A DNA stretch of 64,000 bases, taken from assembly GCA_002483145.1 (NCBI GenBank), contig DLHJ01000019.1, positions 1 through 64,000 of the forward strand, given 5' to 3'. Every line of letters starts with the position of its first letter. The first letter of the stretch is position 1. Source of the DNA: Cellvibrio sp. UBA7671. GTDB taxonomy: Bacteria > Pseudomonadota > Gammaproteobacteria > Pseudomonadales > Cellvibrionaceae. Made by a program: the position numbers and the translations under genes. Of the stretch, positions 34,083 to 45,485 are shown in pieces. The notes under the pieces were generated by a model. The model saw nothing but the letters and a program-made list of their open reading frames with translations. It ran no database searches and was not told the origin of the DNA.

Positions 34083-34529
34083 GTGTCCGATTTAACAGGT
34101 AGTCATTCGATCAGCATGGACCCTAAGGGTCGCATGGCGATTCCAGCGCGCATCCGCGACTCGCTGGCAGCGTCTGGTGCTGCGCGTCTATGGGTGACTG
34201 CTCACATGTATGAACGCTGCTTGCTGGTTTATTCCGAAGCCGAATGGCAGCCAGTACTTGCCAAGGTTCAAGCACTTCCCGCCGGTAATGAGCATGTTCG
34301 CCGGATTCAGCGCCGTTTTATCGGGCAGGCAGTGAATCTTGAGATGGATGCGAACGGCCGTGTTCTGGTTCCCCCCACCCTGCGCGAATTTGCGCATCTG
34401 GATAAAAAACTCATGTTGGTTGGTCTGGGTAATAAGTTGGAGCTGTGGGATGAAGACAGCTGGAACGCCCTGATGGATCAGCCGGCTGAAGGCGATATGC
34501 CAGCCGACTTACAAAACCTCTCTTTCTAG
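34083..34529 (+). CDS. mraZ: transcriptional regulator MraZ
   Basis: MraZ is the first dcw gene, a ring-forming DNA-binding repressor of its own promoter. The 148-residue product (GTG start) has two SpoVT/AbrB-like halves, each with the conserved DxKGR-like motif: [16 protein letters not shown] near residue 12 and [15 protein letters not shown] near residue 90. rsmH follows after an 8-nt gap. Four binding repeats lie 25-60 bp upstream of its start. Confidence 0.96.
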   Translation: MSDLTGSHSISMDPKGRMAIPARIRDSLAASGAARLWVTAHMYERCLLVYSEAEWQPVLAKVQALPAGNEHVRRIQRRFIGQAVNLEMDANGRVLVPPTLREFAHLDKKLMLVGLGNKLELWDEDSWNALMDQPAEGDMPADLQNLSF

Positions 34530-34537
34530 GTGCCGGC

Positions 34538-35467
34538 GTGGCTGACTCACAACATATAACCGTGCTCTTGAATGAGGCGGTCGCGGCGCTAGTTACCGAT
34601 ACATCGGGCTTTTATGTAGATGGCACCTTCGGGCGCGGCGGTCACAGTGCACTGATTATGAAGCAGTTATCTGTCGATGGTCGGCTTCTCGGAATCGATA
34701 AAGATTTGGCTGCGATAGCCACTGCCAATGCCCGCTTTGCGGATGATGACCGTTTTTCCATTGCCCATGGCTCTTTCGCAGAGCTGGCGCAGTTAGTTGC
34801 TGAGCGCGATATGACCGGGAAAGTCGCTGGTGTATTGCTGGATTTGGGGGTGTCGTCACCACAGTTGGACGAGGCCGAGCGCGGTTTCAGCTTTATGCAG
34901 GATGGCCCACTCGATATGCGAATGGATCAGACCCGCGGCCAAAGTGCGGCGGAGTGGGTTAATACTGCAAGTGAAGACGATATCACCTGGGTGTTTAAAG
35001 AGTATGGAGAGGAGCGTTTTGCCAAGCGGATGGCGCGAGCCATTATCGCCGAGCGCCAAAAGACTCCATTCACGCGCACCAAGCATTTGGCGGAAGTGAT
35101 TAAAGAGGCGAATCCAGCGTGGGAAAAAGGTAAGCATCCCGCAACGCGCGCCTTCCAGGCAATTCGTATTCAGGTCAACAGCGAGTTGATCGATCTTGAT
35201 TCGGTGTTGGAGCAGGCTCTCGCCGTTCTCGCTCCCGGTGGTCGCTTGGTAGTAATTAGCTTTCACTCGCTGGAGGATCGTGCGGTCAAGCGCTTTATTC
35301 GTCGTCAGGAGTTGGGAGATCCTGTACCCAAAGGCCTGCCGATTCGCGATGACCAATTAAATAAACGTATGCGCTCGCTCGGCAAGGCGATCAAAGCGAG
35401 CGACGAAGAGGTGAATGCCAACGTGCGCTCGCGCAGCGCCGTTATGCGTGTGGCGGAGAAGTTGTAA
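34538..35467 (+). CDS. rsmH: 16S rRNA (cytosine1402-N4)-methyltransferase
   Basis: RsmH methylates N4 of C1402 in 16S rRNA, the same base whose ribose RsmI modifies (also in this window). The 309-residue product has [10 protein letters not shown] at the start, the SAM loop [10 protein letters not shown] near residue 30, [29 protein letters not shown] and [14 protein letters not shown] near the C-terminus. The start is GTG, 8 nt after mraZ. It is co-transcribed with the rest of dcw. Confidence 0.97.
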   Translation: MADSQHITVLLNEAVAALVTDTSGFYVDGTFGRGGHSALIMKQLSVDGRLLGIDKDLAAIATANARFADDDRFSIAHGSFAELAQLVAERDMTGKVAGVLLDLGVSSPQLDEAERGFSFMQDGPLDMRMDQTRGQSAAEWVNTASEDDITWVFKEYGEERFAKRMARAIIAERQKTPFTRTKHLAEVIKEANPAWEKGKHPATRAFQAIRIQVNSELIDLDSVLEQALAVLAPGGRLVVISFHSLEDRAVKRFIRRQELGDPVPKGLPIRDDQLNKRMRSLGKAIKASDEEVNANVRSRSAVMRVAEKL

Positions 35468-35547
35468 ATCCCGGTTTTGCGTCACTAGCGGTAACCCGAT
35501 CTACCAGTACGAGATCACTCGATAAATTTATAAACTCCAGGGATTCC

Positions 35548-35904
35548 ATGAACAGAAGTCACCCATCACAACCAAAGCCGCTATCACCAGGTGTCATCTT
35601 GGTTGTGGCGTTTTTGTGGGTGGCAACAGTAGCGTCTGCGATAGGGGTGGTCGCCACGACACAAGTAGTCCGTCGCGATGTAAACAGCCTTGAAACCCTG
35701 CGTCGTGAAGCATCCCAACTGCAAGTGCAGTGGGGGCAATATCTGCTCGAACAAAGTACCTGGGCGGCCTATGGCCGTGTAGAAAATGCAGCAGTTTCTG
35801 AACTCAATATGATGGCACCAACGCCGGAAGAGATGGTGATGATCTCCGGTAACCATGTGATTGAAAAGCACAGCCAGGCAGAGCCTGCGGCAGGTGGACA
35901 ATGA
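35548..35904 (+). CDS. ftsL: cell division protein FtsL
   Basis: FtsL is a small bitopic inner-membrane protein that joins FtsB and FtsQ in the divisome and activates FtsWI. The 118-residue product has one membrane helix (about 17-38, VILVVAFLWVATVASAIGVV). A periplasmic heptad region follows (VNSLETLRREASQLQVQWGQ) and ends with the usual ENAAVSELNMMAPTPEEMVMI. Its stop overlaps the ftsI start by 4 nt. Confidence 0.9.
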   Translation: MNRSHPSQPKPLSPGVILVVAFLWVATVASAIGVVATTQVVRRDVNSLETLRREASQLQVQWGQYLLEQSTWAAYGRVENAAVSELNMMAPTPEEMVMISGNHVIEKHSQAEPAAGGQ

Positions 35905-37724
35905 ATCGCCCCTCGGCATTCGAGCCGCGTACTGCGCGCCCACCAGTGCAGCCTGCACGCAAGCCGCTGAAGGTTGCGCGCTGGCGCTTCTATGGTGTCG
36001 GCATTCTGTTGGTGCTGTTGGTGATGGTGCTAATTGGTCATGTTGCCAGCCTGCAAGTTTTACCCAATGCCGATAAAGGCTACGAATTCCTGCAGGATCA
36101 AGGTGAGTCACGCACCCTGCGCACGGAAGTTATCCCTGCGTATCGCGGCGTGATTACCGATCGCAATGGCGATCCGCTAGCGGTGAGCACGCCGGTATCC
36201 ACGCTCTGGGCAAATCCCAAAGTGTTATTGCAAGCCCCGCATCGCTGGGGTGAATTGGCGCAGGCGCTAAAGCTCAATAAAGCCGAATTGGAAACACGCC
36301 TTGCACGCTACGGTACAAAAGAATTTATGTACTTGCAGCGTCAAATGTCTCCCGAAGCCGCGCAAGCGGTTTTGGTATTAGATATCCCCGGTGTTTACGA
36401 GCAAATTGAATACCATCGTTATTACCCCGCTGCAGAAGTTGCTGCGCATTTAGTCGGAATGACGGATGTGGATGATCGCGGTCAGGAAGGGATGGAGCTA
36501 GCTTACGATGCATGGCTCACCGGTGAGAACGGCGCGAAAGAAGTTGTGAAAGACTTACGTGGCCGCACCGTAAAAGAGTTGCGTCTGGTGAAAGCGGCGC
36601 GTCCGGGGCAAAACCTCACACTCAGCATTGATCTGCGTTTGCAATATCTCGCTCATCGCGAATTAAAAAAAGCAGTGGAAGATGCTGGTGCAGTTGCCGG
36701 TTCGATCGTGATTCTGGATGTGCTCACTGGCGAAGTGCTCGCCATTTCCAATTTACCCTCTTATAACCCGAATGATCGCACCCGCGCGCGCGGTGCTGGT
36801 TTGCGCAATCGCGCGATTACTGATTTGTATGAGCCGGGTTCTACAGTGAAACCCTGGGTAATTCTCGCTGCGCTGGAAAGTGGCAAATTTAAATCGGAAG
36901 ATATTATTGATACCAACCCCGGTTACTTTATGGTTGGTAGTAAGCCAATCAAAGATCATCAAAACTATGGCGCGATGGATTTGGCAATGGCAATTGCAAA
37001 ATCATCCAACATTGCGATGACTAAAATTTCCTTTGCATTAGATACCAATACCGTGCGCGACATGTATGAACGCCTGGGTGTTGGCCAACCTATAGGTACC
37101 GGGTTTCCCGGCGAATCTGCCGGGCATTTACCTGTGTTGAAGCCCGCGCAAAAAATTGAGCGCGCCAATTTTTCTTATGGCTATGCGCTCAGCAGCACGG
37201 TGCTGCAAACCGTGCAAGCGTATGGAGTGATAGCAACTGGCGGTGTTAAGCGTCCGGTTTCATTATTGCGCGTGGATACACCGCCGGACGGCCAGCGTGT
37301 TGTTGAGCAAAAATACACCAACCAGGTAAAAGAAATGCTTAAGCGCGTGGTATCTGCTGAAGGTACTGGTAGTAGAGCGCGTGCGATTTCCTATTCGGTA
37401 GCGGGAAAAACCGGCACTGCTTACAAGGCTGTAAATGGGAAATATTCCAGCTTACAAATTAGTTCGTTTATAGGCATGGCGCCGGTCGATAATCCGCGCA
37501 TTGTGGCTATGGTCGTGATCGACGAACCCAAGGGCGGCGGCATTATGGGAAACGGTGGTATTGTTGCGGCGCCCGCATTCTCCAAAGTAGCGGAAGATGC
37601 GCTGCGTATGTTGCAAGTTCCGCCCGACAATATTCGCGGTGCAGATGATAAAGCCTTAACTGCAGAGCCTGCGATTAAAGCTGCACCTAAAAATCCTGTT
37701 CATGACGAGAGGTCAGAAACCTGA
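35901..37724 (+). CDS. ftsI: septal peptidoglycan transpeptidase PBP3
   Basis: FtsI crosslinks septal peptidoglycan with its partner FtsW. The 607-residue product has one membrane helix at about residues 30-50. The pedestal domain includes RGVITDRNGDPLAVSTPV. The class B PBP active-site motifs are intact: STVK (Ser314-Lys317), SSN in AKSSNIAM and KTGT in AGKTGTAY. The gene overlaps ftsL by 4 nt and murE by 1 nt. It is the target of beta-lactams such as aztreonam. Confidence 0.97.
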   Translation: MNRPSAFEPRTARPPVQPARKPLKVARWRFYGVGILLVLLVMVLIGHVASLQVLPNADKGYEFLQDQGESRTLRTEVIPAYRGVITDRNGDPLAVSTPVSTLWANPKVLLQAPHRWGELAQALKLNKAELETRLARYGTKEFMYLQRQMSPEAAQAVLVLDIPGVYEQIEYHRYYPAAEVAAHLVGMTDVDDRGQEGMELAYDAWLTGENGAKEVVKDLRGRTVKELRLVKAARPGQNLTLSIDLRLQYLAHRELKKAVEDAGAVAGSIVILDVLTGEVLAISNLPSYNPNDRTRARGAGLRNRAITDLYEPGSTVKPWVILAALESGKFKSEDIIDTNPGYFMVGSKPIKDHQNYGAMDLAMAIAKSSNIAMTKISFALDTNTVRDMYERLGVGQPIGTGFPGESAGHLPVLKPAQKIERANFSYGYALSSTVLQTVQAYGVIATGGVKRPVSLLRVDTPPDGQRVVEQKYTNQVKEMLKRVVSAEGTGSRARAISYSVAGKTGTAYKAVNGKYSSLQISSFIGMAPVDNPRIVAMVVIDEPKGGGIMGNGGIVAAPAFSKVAEDALRMLQVPPDNIRGADDKALTAEPAIKAAPKNPVHDERSET

Positions 37725-39301
37725 TGGCCACTCATTATCAAACTCACAGTGTTGCGCTTGCCGATCTATTACCCGACCTGGTTCTGGATAAAGCGGCCAG
37801 TATTATGGTGCGCAATTTATGTCTCGATACCCGCCAATTAAAAACAGGTGATGCATTTATAGCGTTGGCGGGAATTAAGGTTGATGGCCGTAATTTTATT
37901 GCTAAAGCGATTGAGTTGGGCGCCGCAGCAATTTTGGTTGAGGCTGATAAAAACTGGCAGGGTACTGCGTGGATAGGCGCGGTGCCCGTTATTGCAATCG
38001 ATAATTTGCCTTCCCGTGTGAGCGAAATTGCCGGTCACTTTTTCGGTGAGCCGAGCAAAAAAATTCAATTGATTGGTATTACTGGCACTAACGGTAAAAC
38101 CACGTGCAGTCTGCTGGCAGCACAATTGCTTGCACGGTTGCAAAAAAAATCGGCCGTTGTTGGGACTATCGGTTACGGTTTGCTGGATACCTCGGTAATC
38201 GCACCGCTTGCGCAACAAATCGGCTTGCTCACATCAACAGGTCTAACAACGCCTGACCCAATTACGTTGCAGCGTATTTTGAGCGAATTGGTTGGTGGTG
38301 GTGCTGCTTCGATTGCGATTGAAGTGTCATCACACAGTTTGCAACAAAAGCGTGTTGCTGGTTTACATTTTACCAGTGCGATTTTTACCAATCTCACCCA
38401 GGATCACTTGGATTACCACGGTGATCTAAACAGCTACGGCAATGCAAAAGCGCAGCTATTGCAAATGCCGCAGTTGAAAACAGCCATTATTAATCTTGAT
38501 GATGATTGGGCAAGTAGTTTGGTGAAAAAAGCCCCGACCAATGTAAACATCATTAGTTACTCAACCGAAAAAATAGCCGACGTTTACGCAACAAATGGTG
38601 AACTGCATGCACAAGGTGTGCGTGCACATTTGCATACTCCCTGGGGTGAAGCCGATATAGATTCGCCATTATTGGGGCAATTTAATCTTAGTAATTTGCT
38701 TGCCGTGATTGCTGCTTTGGGAGCACAAGGATTTAAGTTAGAACAATTGTTGCCACTAATTGCGCAATTAGAACCTGCTCCTGGCCGCATGCAGTTAGTC
38801 ACGGTCGATCAATCTGCGCAAGAAATTCAAGTCATTGTCGACTATGCCCATACGCCGGATGCGCTCGAAAATACCTTGAATGCAATTCATCAACACAAAG
38901 CCGGCCGCGTGTGGACTGTGTTTGGATGTGGTGGTGATCGCGATAGAAGCAAGCGCCCGCAAATGGGAAAAATCGCTGAGCGCTTGAGTGATTATGTAAT
39001 CGTCACGAATGACAATCCACGTTCAGAAGAGCCTTCAAGTATTGCGGCAGAAATTGTGCGCGGTATGAATCACCCAAGCGGTTGTTTGGTGATTGCCGAT
39101 CGCGCTCAGGCAATTGATTTTGCCGTACAACAAGCCAAGGCGGGCGACATAGTGTTAATTGCGGGTAAAGGTCACGAGGATTACCAAATTTTCGCAACCC
39201 AAACCCTTCCCTTCAGCGATAGCAAACACGCGCGCTTGTCGTTGCAACGCCGTATCGCCAAACATGAAAATGACAATCAGTCACCCGAGGCTCACTCATG
39301 A
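37724..39301 (+). CDS. murE: UDP-MurNAc-tripeptide synthetase (meso-DAP adding)
   Basis: MurE adds meso-diaminopimelate to UDP-MurNAc-L-Ala-D-Glu in the cytoplasm. The 525-residue product has the ATP loop GITGTNGKTTCS, the central Mur-ligase domain and the C-terminal ligase domain. The DNPR motif, in VTNDNPRSEEPS, marks specificity for meso-DAP rather than lysine. It shares 1 nt with the ftsI stop and 4 nt with the murF start, so translation is coupled. Confidence 0.97.
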   Translation: MATHYQTHSVALADLLPDLVLDKAASIMVRNLCLDTRQLKTGDAFIALAGIKVDGRNFIAKAIELGAAAILVEADKNWQGTAWIGAVPVIAIDNLPSRVSEIAGHFFGEPSKKIQLIGITGTNGKTTCSLLAAQLLARLQKKSAVVGTIGYGLLDTSVIAPLAQQIGLLTSTGLTTPDPITLQRILSELVGGGAASIAIEVSSHSLQQKRVAGLHFTSAIFTNLTQDHLDYHGDLNSYGNAKAQLLQMPQLKTAIINLDDDWASSLVKKAPTNVNIISYSTEKIADVYATNGELHAQGVRAHLHTPWGEADIDSPLLGQFNLSNLLAVIAALGAQGFKLEQLLPLIAQLEPAPGRMQLVTVDQSAQEIQVIVDYAHTPDALENTLNAIHQHKAGRVWTVFGCGGDRDRSKRPQMGKIAERLSDYVIVTNDNPRSEEPSSIAAEIVRGMNHPSGCLVIADRAQAIDFAVQQAKAGDIVLIAGKGHEDYQIFATQTLPFSDSKHARLSLQRRIAKHENDNQSPEAHS

Positions 39302-40689
39302 TCAAGCCTCTTACTTTAAAGTGGGTTGAAGAATTTATTGCTACCAATAAACCCTTGCGTGCAGTTACTGCACAGCTGAAACAGGGCGATGTGGAATTTA
39401 CCCGTGTGAATACTGATTCGCGCACCCTGGCAGAAGGCGAATTATTTATTGCCCTGCGCGGTGAGCGTTTTGATGCGCACGATTTTATCAATGATGCTGT
39501 TGCGAAAAAACCTTGTGCCCTGGTGGTTGAGCGGTTTTTCCCCGACATCAAATTGCCGCAATTAGTTGTCAGCGATTCGTTGCTGGTACTTGGCCAGATT
39601 GCAGCGCTCAATCGCAGTTTATTCTTACGTCCGATTATTGCGATTACGGGTAGCAGTGGCAAAACCACCGTTAAAACCTTGCTCTCCGGCATTCTTGCCG
39701 AGTGCGGTTCAACGCACGCGACCAAAGGTAATTTTAATAATCATATTGGTGTGCCTTTAACGCTGTTGCAGTTGGAAGCGCATCATGAATTTGCGGTGAT
39801 TGAAATGGGCGCGAGTGGCCCGGGCGAAATTGAGTACCTTTGCTCACTCGCCAAGCCGCAAATTGCGATGGTGAATAATGTGATGGCTGCGCATATCCAG
39901 GGCTTTGGTTCCTTGCAAGGTGTGGCGCGTGCAAAAGGTGAAATTTATGCAGCACTGCCGACTACCGGTACTGCAGTCGTCAATATCGATGATCGTTTTG
40001 CCCCGGATTGGTTGGCGACCTTAACCAATCGTCGAATTATTCGTGTTTCCTTTCAAAATCGCGACGCTGATTGTTTTGCGCAGGATATTGAACCTAGTGC
40101 TAACAGCATTGAGTTTTCTATTAATTTGCATGGTGCATCTACGCAGGTCAGCGTCAATGCACAAGGTGAGCATAACGTGCGCAATGCGTTAATGGCTGCT
40201 GCCTGTGCGTCGGCCGTGGGCGCAAATTTGCAACAAATTAAACAAGGCTTGGCGAGTTTTGCTCCCGTTGCCGGCCGCATGAGTCGTCACATTGGCTTCA
40301 ATGAAGCGCAAATTATCGATGATAGTTACAACGCTAACCCAGGTTCAGTGCGTGCCGCTATAGATGTGCTCGCGCAAAAATCACAAGGTATTTTGGTGTT
40401 GGGTGATTTGGGTGAGTTGGGACCGGAAGCGCCGCAGTTACACACTGAATTAGGTGAGTATGCCCGTGCAAAAAAAATCGCCAACGTATTTACCGTAGGC
40501 AAGCTCAGTGAAAATGCCTCGCGCGCGTTTGGTAAAGGCGCGCTGCATTTTGCCGATCAATCGAGCTTGGTCGAACATCTGAAAAAAATTGCCAATAAGG
40601 ATACCACTTTACTTATAAAAGGCTCGCGCAGCGCCGCTATGGATCTAGTTGTGCGCCAGCTCTGTGATTCAGCGGGGGGCTCACACTAA
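39298..40689 (+). CDS. murF: UDP-MurNAc-pentapeptide synthetase
   Basis: MurF adds D-Ala-D-Ala to the UDP-MurNAc-tripeptide, completing the cytoplasmic peptide. The 463-residue product has the N-terminal domain with [22 protein letters not shown], the ATP loop [28 protein letters not shown] (substrate loop) and [16 protein letters not shown]. It overlaps murE by 4 nt and mraY by 1 nt. Confidence 0.97.
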   Translation: MIKPLTLKWVEEFIATNKPLRAVTAQLKQGDVEFTRVNTDSRTLAEGELFIALRGERFDAHDFINDAVAKKPCALVVERFFPDIKLPQLVVSDSLLVLGQIAALNRSLFLRPIIAITGSSGKTTVKTLLSGILAECGSTHATKGNFNNHIGVPLTLLQLEAHHEFAVIEMGASGPGEIEYLCSLAKPQIAMVNNVMAAHIQGFGSLQGVARAKGEIYAALPTTGTAVVNIDDRFAPDWLATLTNRRIIRVSFQNRDADCFAQDIEPSANSIEFSINLHGASTQVSVNAQGEHNVRNALMAAACASAVGANLQQIKQGLASFAPVAGRMSRHIGFNEAQIIDDSYNANPGSVRAAIDVLAQKSQGILVLGDLGELGPEAPQLHTELGEYARAKKIANVFTVGKLSENASRAFGKGALHFADQSSLVEHLKKIANKDTTLLIKGSRSAAMDLVVRQLCDSAGGSH

Positions 40690-41771
40690 TGCTGTACTGG
40701 CTATCAGAATACTTACAAGAATATCTGCGCAGCTTTGCAGTGTTTCAATATTTAACCGTGCGCGCCATTTTAGGTGTGCTTACCGCATTAGGTATTTCGT
40801 TATTACTCGGCCCTTGGTTCATTCGCCGGTTAACCGAATTACGTATCGGCCAATCGGTTCGCAACGACGGTCCGCAATCCCATTTGAGTAAATCCGGCAC
40901 ACCGACCATGGGTGGTGCATTAATTTTATCGGCCATTTTTATCAGCACCTTGTTGTGGGCTGATTTATCCAACCGTTATGTGTGGGTTGTGTTGATTGTC
41001 ACTGCGATTTTTGGTGCGGTAGGTTGGGTCGATGATTATCGCAAAGTCGCAAAGCGCGATTCACGTGGATTGCCAGCGCGTTGGAAATATTTTTGGCAAT
41101 CCATAGCCGGTTTTGGCGCGGCGATATTCTTGTATTACACCGCGCAGAGTCCAGCGGAAACTCAATTGTTTATTCCCTTCTTCAAAAATGTCGCGCTCGA
41201 TTTAGGTTTGTTCTACATCGTCTTCACCTATTTCGTGATCGTTGGTACCAGCAATGCGGTTAATTTAACCGATGGCTTGGACGGCCTTGCGATTATGCCA
41301 AGTGTGATGGTGGCCGGTGCTTTGGCATTGATCGCCTACCTTTCGGGTCATTCACAATTTTCACAATATTTGAATATTGCCTACATCCCCGGTGCGGGTG
41401 AATTAGTGGTGTTTTGCTGTGCATTAGTGGGTGCCGGTCTGGGATTTTTATGGTTCAACACTTACCCCGCCCAAGTATTTATGGGTGATGTAGGCGCGCT
41501 GGCATTAGGTGCTGCATTGGGTTTGATCGCAGTAATCGTTCGCCACGAAATCGTACTATTTATTATGGGCGGTATTTTTGTACTGGAAACCGTGTCAGTG
41601 ATTTTGCAGGTAGCTTCATTCAAATTAACCGGTCGCCGTATTTTTCGCATGGCGCCTATTCATCATCACTTTGAATTAAAAGGTTGGCCGGAGCCGCGTG
41701 TGATTGTGCGTTTTTGGATTATCACCTTGGTGCTGGTGTTGATTGGCCTGGCGACATTAAAGCTGCGTTAG
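40689..41771 (+). CDS. mraY: phospho-MurNAc-pentapeptide transferase
   Basis: MraY is the integral membrane enzyme that makes lipid I from UDP-MurNAc-pentapeptide and undecaprenyl phosphate. The 360-residue product has ten membrane helices. The catalytic motifs are visible: [30 protein letters not shown] (Asp pair) and [10 protein letters not shown]. The metal and His motif [15 protein letters not shown] is near the C-terminus. It begins in the last base of murF; a 65-bp gap follows before murD. Confidence 0.98.
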   Translation: MLYWLSEYLQEYLRSFAVFQYLTVRAILGVLTALGISLLLGPWFIRRLTELRIGQSVRNDGPQSHLSKSGTPTMGGALILSAIFISTLLWADLSNRYVWVVLIVTAIFGAVGWVDDYRKVAKRDSRGLPARWKYFWQSIAGFGAAIFLYYTAQSPAETQLFIPFFKNVALDLGLFYIVFTYFVIVGTSNAVNLTDGLDGLAIMPSVMVAGALALIAYLSGHSQFSQYLNIAYIPGAGELVVFCCALVGAGLGFLWFNTYPAQVFMGDVGALALGAALGLIAVIVRHEIVLFIMGGIFVLETVSVILQVASFKLTGRRIFRMAPIHHHFELKGWPEPRVIVRFWIITLVLVLIGLATLKLR

Positions 41772-41836
41772 ATAAAGCCTGATGAAGGCCGTGAAATTTA
41801 TTAACTGTTAAACAAGAATGCGAGAGAGAAAACACA

Positions 41837-43186
41837 GTGAGCCAAATGATTGCCACCAGTAAAGTAAAAGCGATTATCGGCACCGGTATCACCGGGTTGT
41901 CGGTGGCGCGCTTTTTGGCGGCACAAGGGCAGGCGTTTGTGTTGATGGATACGCGCAGCAATCCGCCCAATCTTGAAAAAGTCAAACACGAGTTTCCCGG
42001 TGCCACCATTATTTGTGGTGAATTGGATCTGCACACCTTGTTGGCATGCGATGAAATTATTGTCAGCCCCGGTGTGGCAATTGCAACTCCGGCAATTGAG
42101 CAAGCCAAAGCTGCGGGCATTTCTGTTGTTGGTGATATCGAATTATTTGTGCGCGCGGCGAAAGCACCGATTGTCGCGATTACTGGGTCCAATGCCAAAA
42201 GTACAGTTACAACGCTAGTGGGTGAGATGGCTAAGGTGGCAGGCATGAATGTTGCCGTGGGCGGCAACTTGGGTACACCAGCACTGGAGTTGCTAAATGA
42301 TGCAGTTGAACTTTATGTAATGGAATTATCCAGTTTCCAATTGGAGACGGTTACTAAGCTCAATGCCAAAGTGGCCACCATTTTAAATCTCAGTGCTGAT
42401 CATCTGGATCGTTACGAAAACATGCGCGCTTACATTCTTGCGAAGTTGCGCGTGTATTTTGGTGCTGAGCATATTGTGGTAAATCGCAAAGACATTCTGA
42501 CCCATCCACCTTTGGCTGCGGGTGTTAAACCTGTTTATTTTGGTGGTAATGCCGACTTTGGCAGCTTCGGTTTGATTCAAGATAGTGATGGTGAATTTCT
42601 CGCAAAAAATCTTACGCCATTAATGGCAACAAAAGAATTGAAAATTCGTGGTCGCCATAATGTCGATAACGCGCTTGCCGCCTTGGCATTGGGGGATGCA
42701 GCAGGCATTCCTATGGATGCCATGCTTGCCACCTTGAAATCGTTTAGTGGTTTGCGTCACCGCTGCGAATATGTCGCAGAAAAAAATGCAGTGGAATTTT
42801 ATAACGATTCCAAAGGCACCAACATAGGCGCAACCCTTGCAGCTATCCAGGGCTTGGCGCGCGACCCACAACAATTAATCGTTATCTTGGGTGGCGAAGG
42901 TAAAGGGCAGGATTTTACTGAGTTGACGCCTGCCTTGCGCTCAATTAATAGCAAAGTCGTTTTAATTGGTCGCGATGCACCGATTATTGCCGAGGCTATT
43001 GGTGATGCGGCGAGAATTATTTATGCCGATTCAATGCAAGATGCGGTCAACAAAGCCTTCACAGCTGCAAAATCTGGCGATGCAGTGTTGTTGTCTCCCG
43101 CTTGCGCCAGTTTCGATATGTTTAAAAACTATGAAGATCGTGGTGAAAAATTCTGCCTCGCCGTGCAGGAGTTAGTTGCATCATGA
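41837..43186 (+). CDS. murD: UDP-MurNAc-L-alanine:D-glutamate ligase
   Basis: MurD adds D-glutamate to UDP-MurNAc-L-Ala. The 449-residue product has the N-terminal Rossmann-like domain ([19 protein letters not shown]), the ATP loop [13 protein letters not shown] (the pseudomonad form, with Ala where many MurD have Gly), [10 protein letters not shown] and [17 protein letters not shown]. The start is GTG; an in-frame ATG follows at 41846. ftsW overlaps by 4 nt. Confidence 0.97.
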   Translation: MSQMIATSKVKAIIGTGITGLSVARFLAAQGQAFVLMDTRSNPPNLEKVKHEFPGATIICGELDLHTLLACDEIIVSPGVAIATPAIEQAKAAGISVVGDIELFVRAAKAPIVAITGSNAKSTVTTLVGEMAKVAGMNVAVGGNLGTPALELLNDAVELYVMELSSFQLETVTKLNAKVATILNLSADHLDRYENMRAYILAKLRVYFGAEHIVVNRKDILTHPPLAAGVKPVYFGGNADFGSFGLIQDSDGEFLAKNLTPLMATKELKIRGRHNVDNALAALALGDAAGIPMDAMLATLKSFSGLRHRCEYVAEKNAVEFYNDSKGTNIGATLAAIQGLARDPQQLIVILGGEGKGQDFTELTPALRSINSKVVLIGRDAPIIAEAIGDAARIIYADSMQDAVNKAFTAAKSGDAVLLSPACASFDMFKNYEDRGEKFCLAVQELVAS

Positions 43187-44382
43187 TTAACGCGACCACC
43201 CATTTCAATCAATTGCCCCTGAGCCAACGTATCGATTGGCCGTTGTTGTGCTTATGGTTAGCACTTATGTCAATTGGTTTGATTATGGTGGCTTCCGCTT
43301 CAGTTTCTTTTGCGGCGCTGACCTATAACGATGCCTGGTTTTTTGCCAAACGCCACGCGGTGTATATGTTGCTCGGTATCGTGCTAGCGATGTTTGTGGT
43401 GTGTGTACCAATGAGTGTATGGCAGCGTTATTCAGGACATTTTTTATTACTCACTTTTTTCTTGCTGGTAATTGTATTGATTCCCGGTATTGGTAAAAAA
43501 GTGAATGGAAGCCAGCGCTGGTTCAGTCTTGGTGTGATATCCATTCAAGTGTCTGAGATCGCCAAATTTTGTGCAGTGGTATTTTTTGCCAGTTTCTTTG
43601 CGCGCCGTTATCAAGAATTACATTTTGGCTGGCAAGGTTTTCTGAAGCCCTTAATGGTTGTCGGTGTATTTGTGGGCTTATTGTTGTTGGAGCCAGACTT
43701 TGGTAGCTCGGTAGTCTTGAGTGCAACCGTATTCGCCATGATGTTTATTGCCGGTGTGCGCATGCTGCACTTCCTGCTATTAATTGTTATCGGTGTCGGT
43801 GGCTTGGCAGCTGTTGCTGTACTTTCCCCTTACCGTATGCAGCGTTTGATTACCTTCCTTGACCCTTGGGCTGACCAATTTAATACCGGCTACCAACTCA
43901 CCCAGTCGCTGATTGGTTTTGGCCGGGGTGAATGGTTTGGGCTGGGCTTGGGTAATAGTTTGCAAAAGCTGTTCTTTTTACCTGAAGCGCACACCGATTT
44001 TATTTTTGCAATTATCGCGGAAGAATTTGGTCTGATTGGTGCGATTGTTTTATTGGGCATATTCGCTGCGTTGATCCTGCGTATTTTTAATGTGGCTAAA
44101 CAAAATTTAGCCGCTGGAAAAATGTTCCCGGCTTTAGCCACATTTGGTATTGCGATTTTGTTTTCGTTCCAGGTCTTTATCAATATGGGCGTTTCCTCAG
44201 GGTTACTCCCGACAAAAGGTCTGACCTTGCCTTTTATTAGTTACGGTGGCAGTAGCTTGTTAATTTGTTGCGTGTTAATGGCATTTGTAATGCGCGTCCA
44301 ATGGGAACTTGCTGGATATGTTCCTGCCGTGCCGGAAGTTGCAAAAACTCCCCGTAGAAGTTTGGTGGAGGCGGCGACATGA
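43183..44382 (+). CDS. ftsW: septal peptidoglycan glycosyltransferase FtsW
   Basis: FtsW polymerises lipid II at the septum together with FtsI. The 399-residue SEDS-family membrane protein has about ten helices. The essential Asp-containing loop is present ([20 protein letters not shown]), as are [39 protein letters not shown] and the C-terminal [12 protein letters not shown]. It overlaps murD and murG by 4 nt each. Confidence 0.97.
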   Translation: MINATTHFNQLPLSQRIDWPLLCLWLALMSIGLIMVASASVSFAALTYNDAWFFAKRHAVYMLLGIVLAMFVVCVPMSVWQRYSGHFLLLTFFLLVIVLIPGIGKKVNGSQRWFSLGVISIQVSEIAKFCAVVFFASFFARRYQELHFGWQGFLKPLMVVGVFVGLLLLEPDFGSSVVLSATVFAMMFIAGVRMLHFLLLIVIGVGGLAAVAVLSPYRMQRLITFLDPWADQFNTGYQLTQSLIGFGRGEWFGLGLGNSLQKLFFLPEAHTDFIFAIIAEEFGLIGAIVLLGIFAALILRIFNVAKQNLAAGKMFPALATFGIAILFSFQVFINMGVSSGLLPTKGLTLPFISYGGSSLLICCVLMAFVMRVQWELAGYVPAVPEVAKTPRRSLVEAAT

Positions 44383-45485
44383 ATACCCCTGCCGCAAAAA
44401 ATCTCTCGGTGTTAATCATGGCCGGTGGTACCGGTGGCCATGTGTTTCCCGCATTGGCTGTAGCCGAGGAATTGCGCACGCGCGGTGCAACGATCAATTG
44501 GTTAGGAACTGGGCGCGGAATAGAAAATCGTTTGGTTCCTGCAGCAAATATCAAATTGCATCTTATTAAAGTAGAGGGTGTGCGCGGTCGCGGTCTGATC
44601 GGACTAGTAAAGGCACCATTCCTGATTATGTATGCATTGCTGCAAGCCTTGGGTGTCATGCGCCAGATTAAACCGGATGTAGTCTTAGGTTTTGGTGGCT
44701 TTGCATCTGGCCCTGGTGGGTTAGCAGCAAAATTATCCGGTATACCTTTGGTTATTCATGAGCAAAATGCAGTAGCAGGAACAACCAATCGTTTGCTTAC
44801 AAAGGTTGCAAATAAAGTGCTCGCTGCATTTCCTAATGCTTTTGGTGATGCTGGTAGTGAGCAGGTTGTCGGCAATCCGGTGCGTGAACAGATCAAAAAT
44901 CTTTCTGCCGTACAAGATCGGTACGCTGAAAAGGCGCAACAAAAGCTGCCGTTACAACTGTTAGTTGTTGGCGGCAGTTTGGGTGCAAAAGCGATCAACG
45001 AGTTGGTGCCGAAAGCGTTGGCAGAACTGCCGCTCGATGCACGTCCACAAGTCTGGCATCAAACTGGTAAAGGTCATGCGGAAGCGACGACGGCTCTATA
45101 TATGCAGCATCAAGTCAATGCCAAAGTCACCGAGTTTATTGATGACATGGCGGCTGCTTATGCCTGGGCTGATGTAGTGATTTGCCGTGCAGGTGCGTTA
45201 ACTGTATCGGAATTAATGATGGCTGGTGTTGCCTCTATATTAATTCCATTGCCGAGTGCGATTGATGATCACCAGACATTTAATGCAAAAAATTTAACCG
45301 AAGCCGGTGCTGGTATCGCGCTGGTGCAAAAAGATTTAACGGCAGCAAAATTAGCTGCTTTGTTGTTAACCGAATTAGCTGACCGCAATCACTTGATGTC
45401 GATGGCGGAAAAAGCGCAGCAATTGGCCAAGCCTGATGCTGCTGTGCAAGTGGCTGATATTTGTGAGGAGGTAGCCCGTGGATAA
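44379..45485 (+). CDS. murG: UDP-GlcNAc:lipid I N-acetylglucosaminyltransferase
   Basis: MurG adds GlcNAc to lipid I on the inner face of the membrane to give lipid II. The 368-residue GT28 enzyme has the glycine loop [18 protein letters not shown] near residue 15, [30 protein letters not shown], and the nucleotide-sugar loop [12 protein letters not shown] with [16 protein letters not shown]. It overlaps ftsW by 4 nt and murC by 8 nt. Confidence 0.97.
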   Translation: MNTPAAKNLSVLIMAGGTGGHVFPALAVAEELRTRGATINWLGTGRGIENRLVPAANIKLHLIKVEGVRGRGLIGLVKAPFLIMYALLQALGVMRQIKPDVVLGFGGFASGPGGLAAKLSGIPLVIHEQNAVAGTTNRLLTKVANKVLAAFPNAFGDAGSEQVVGNPVREQIKNLSAVQDRYAEKAQQKLPLQLLVVGGSLGAKAINELVPKALAELPLDARPQVWHQTGKGHAEATTALYMQHQVNAKVTEFIDDMAAAYAWADVVICRAGALTVSELMMAGVASILIPLPSAIDDHQTFNAKNLTEAGAGIALVQKDLTAAKLAALLLTELADRNHLMSMAEKAQQLAKPDAAVQVADICEEVARG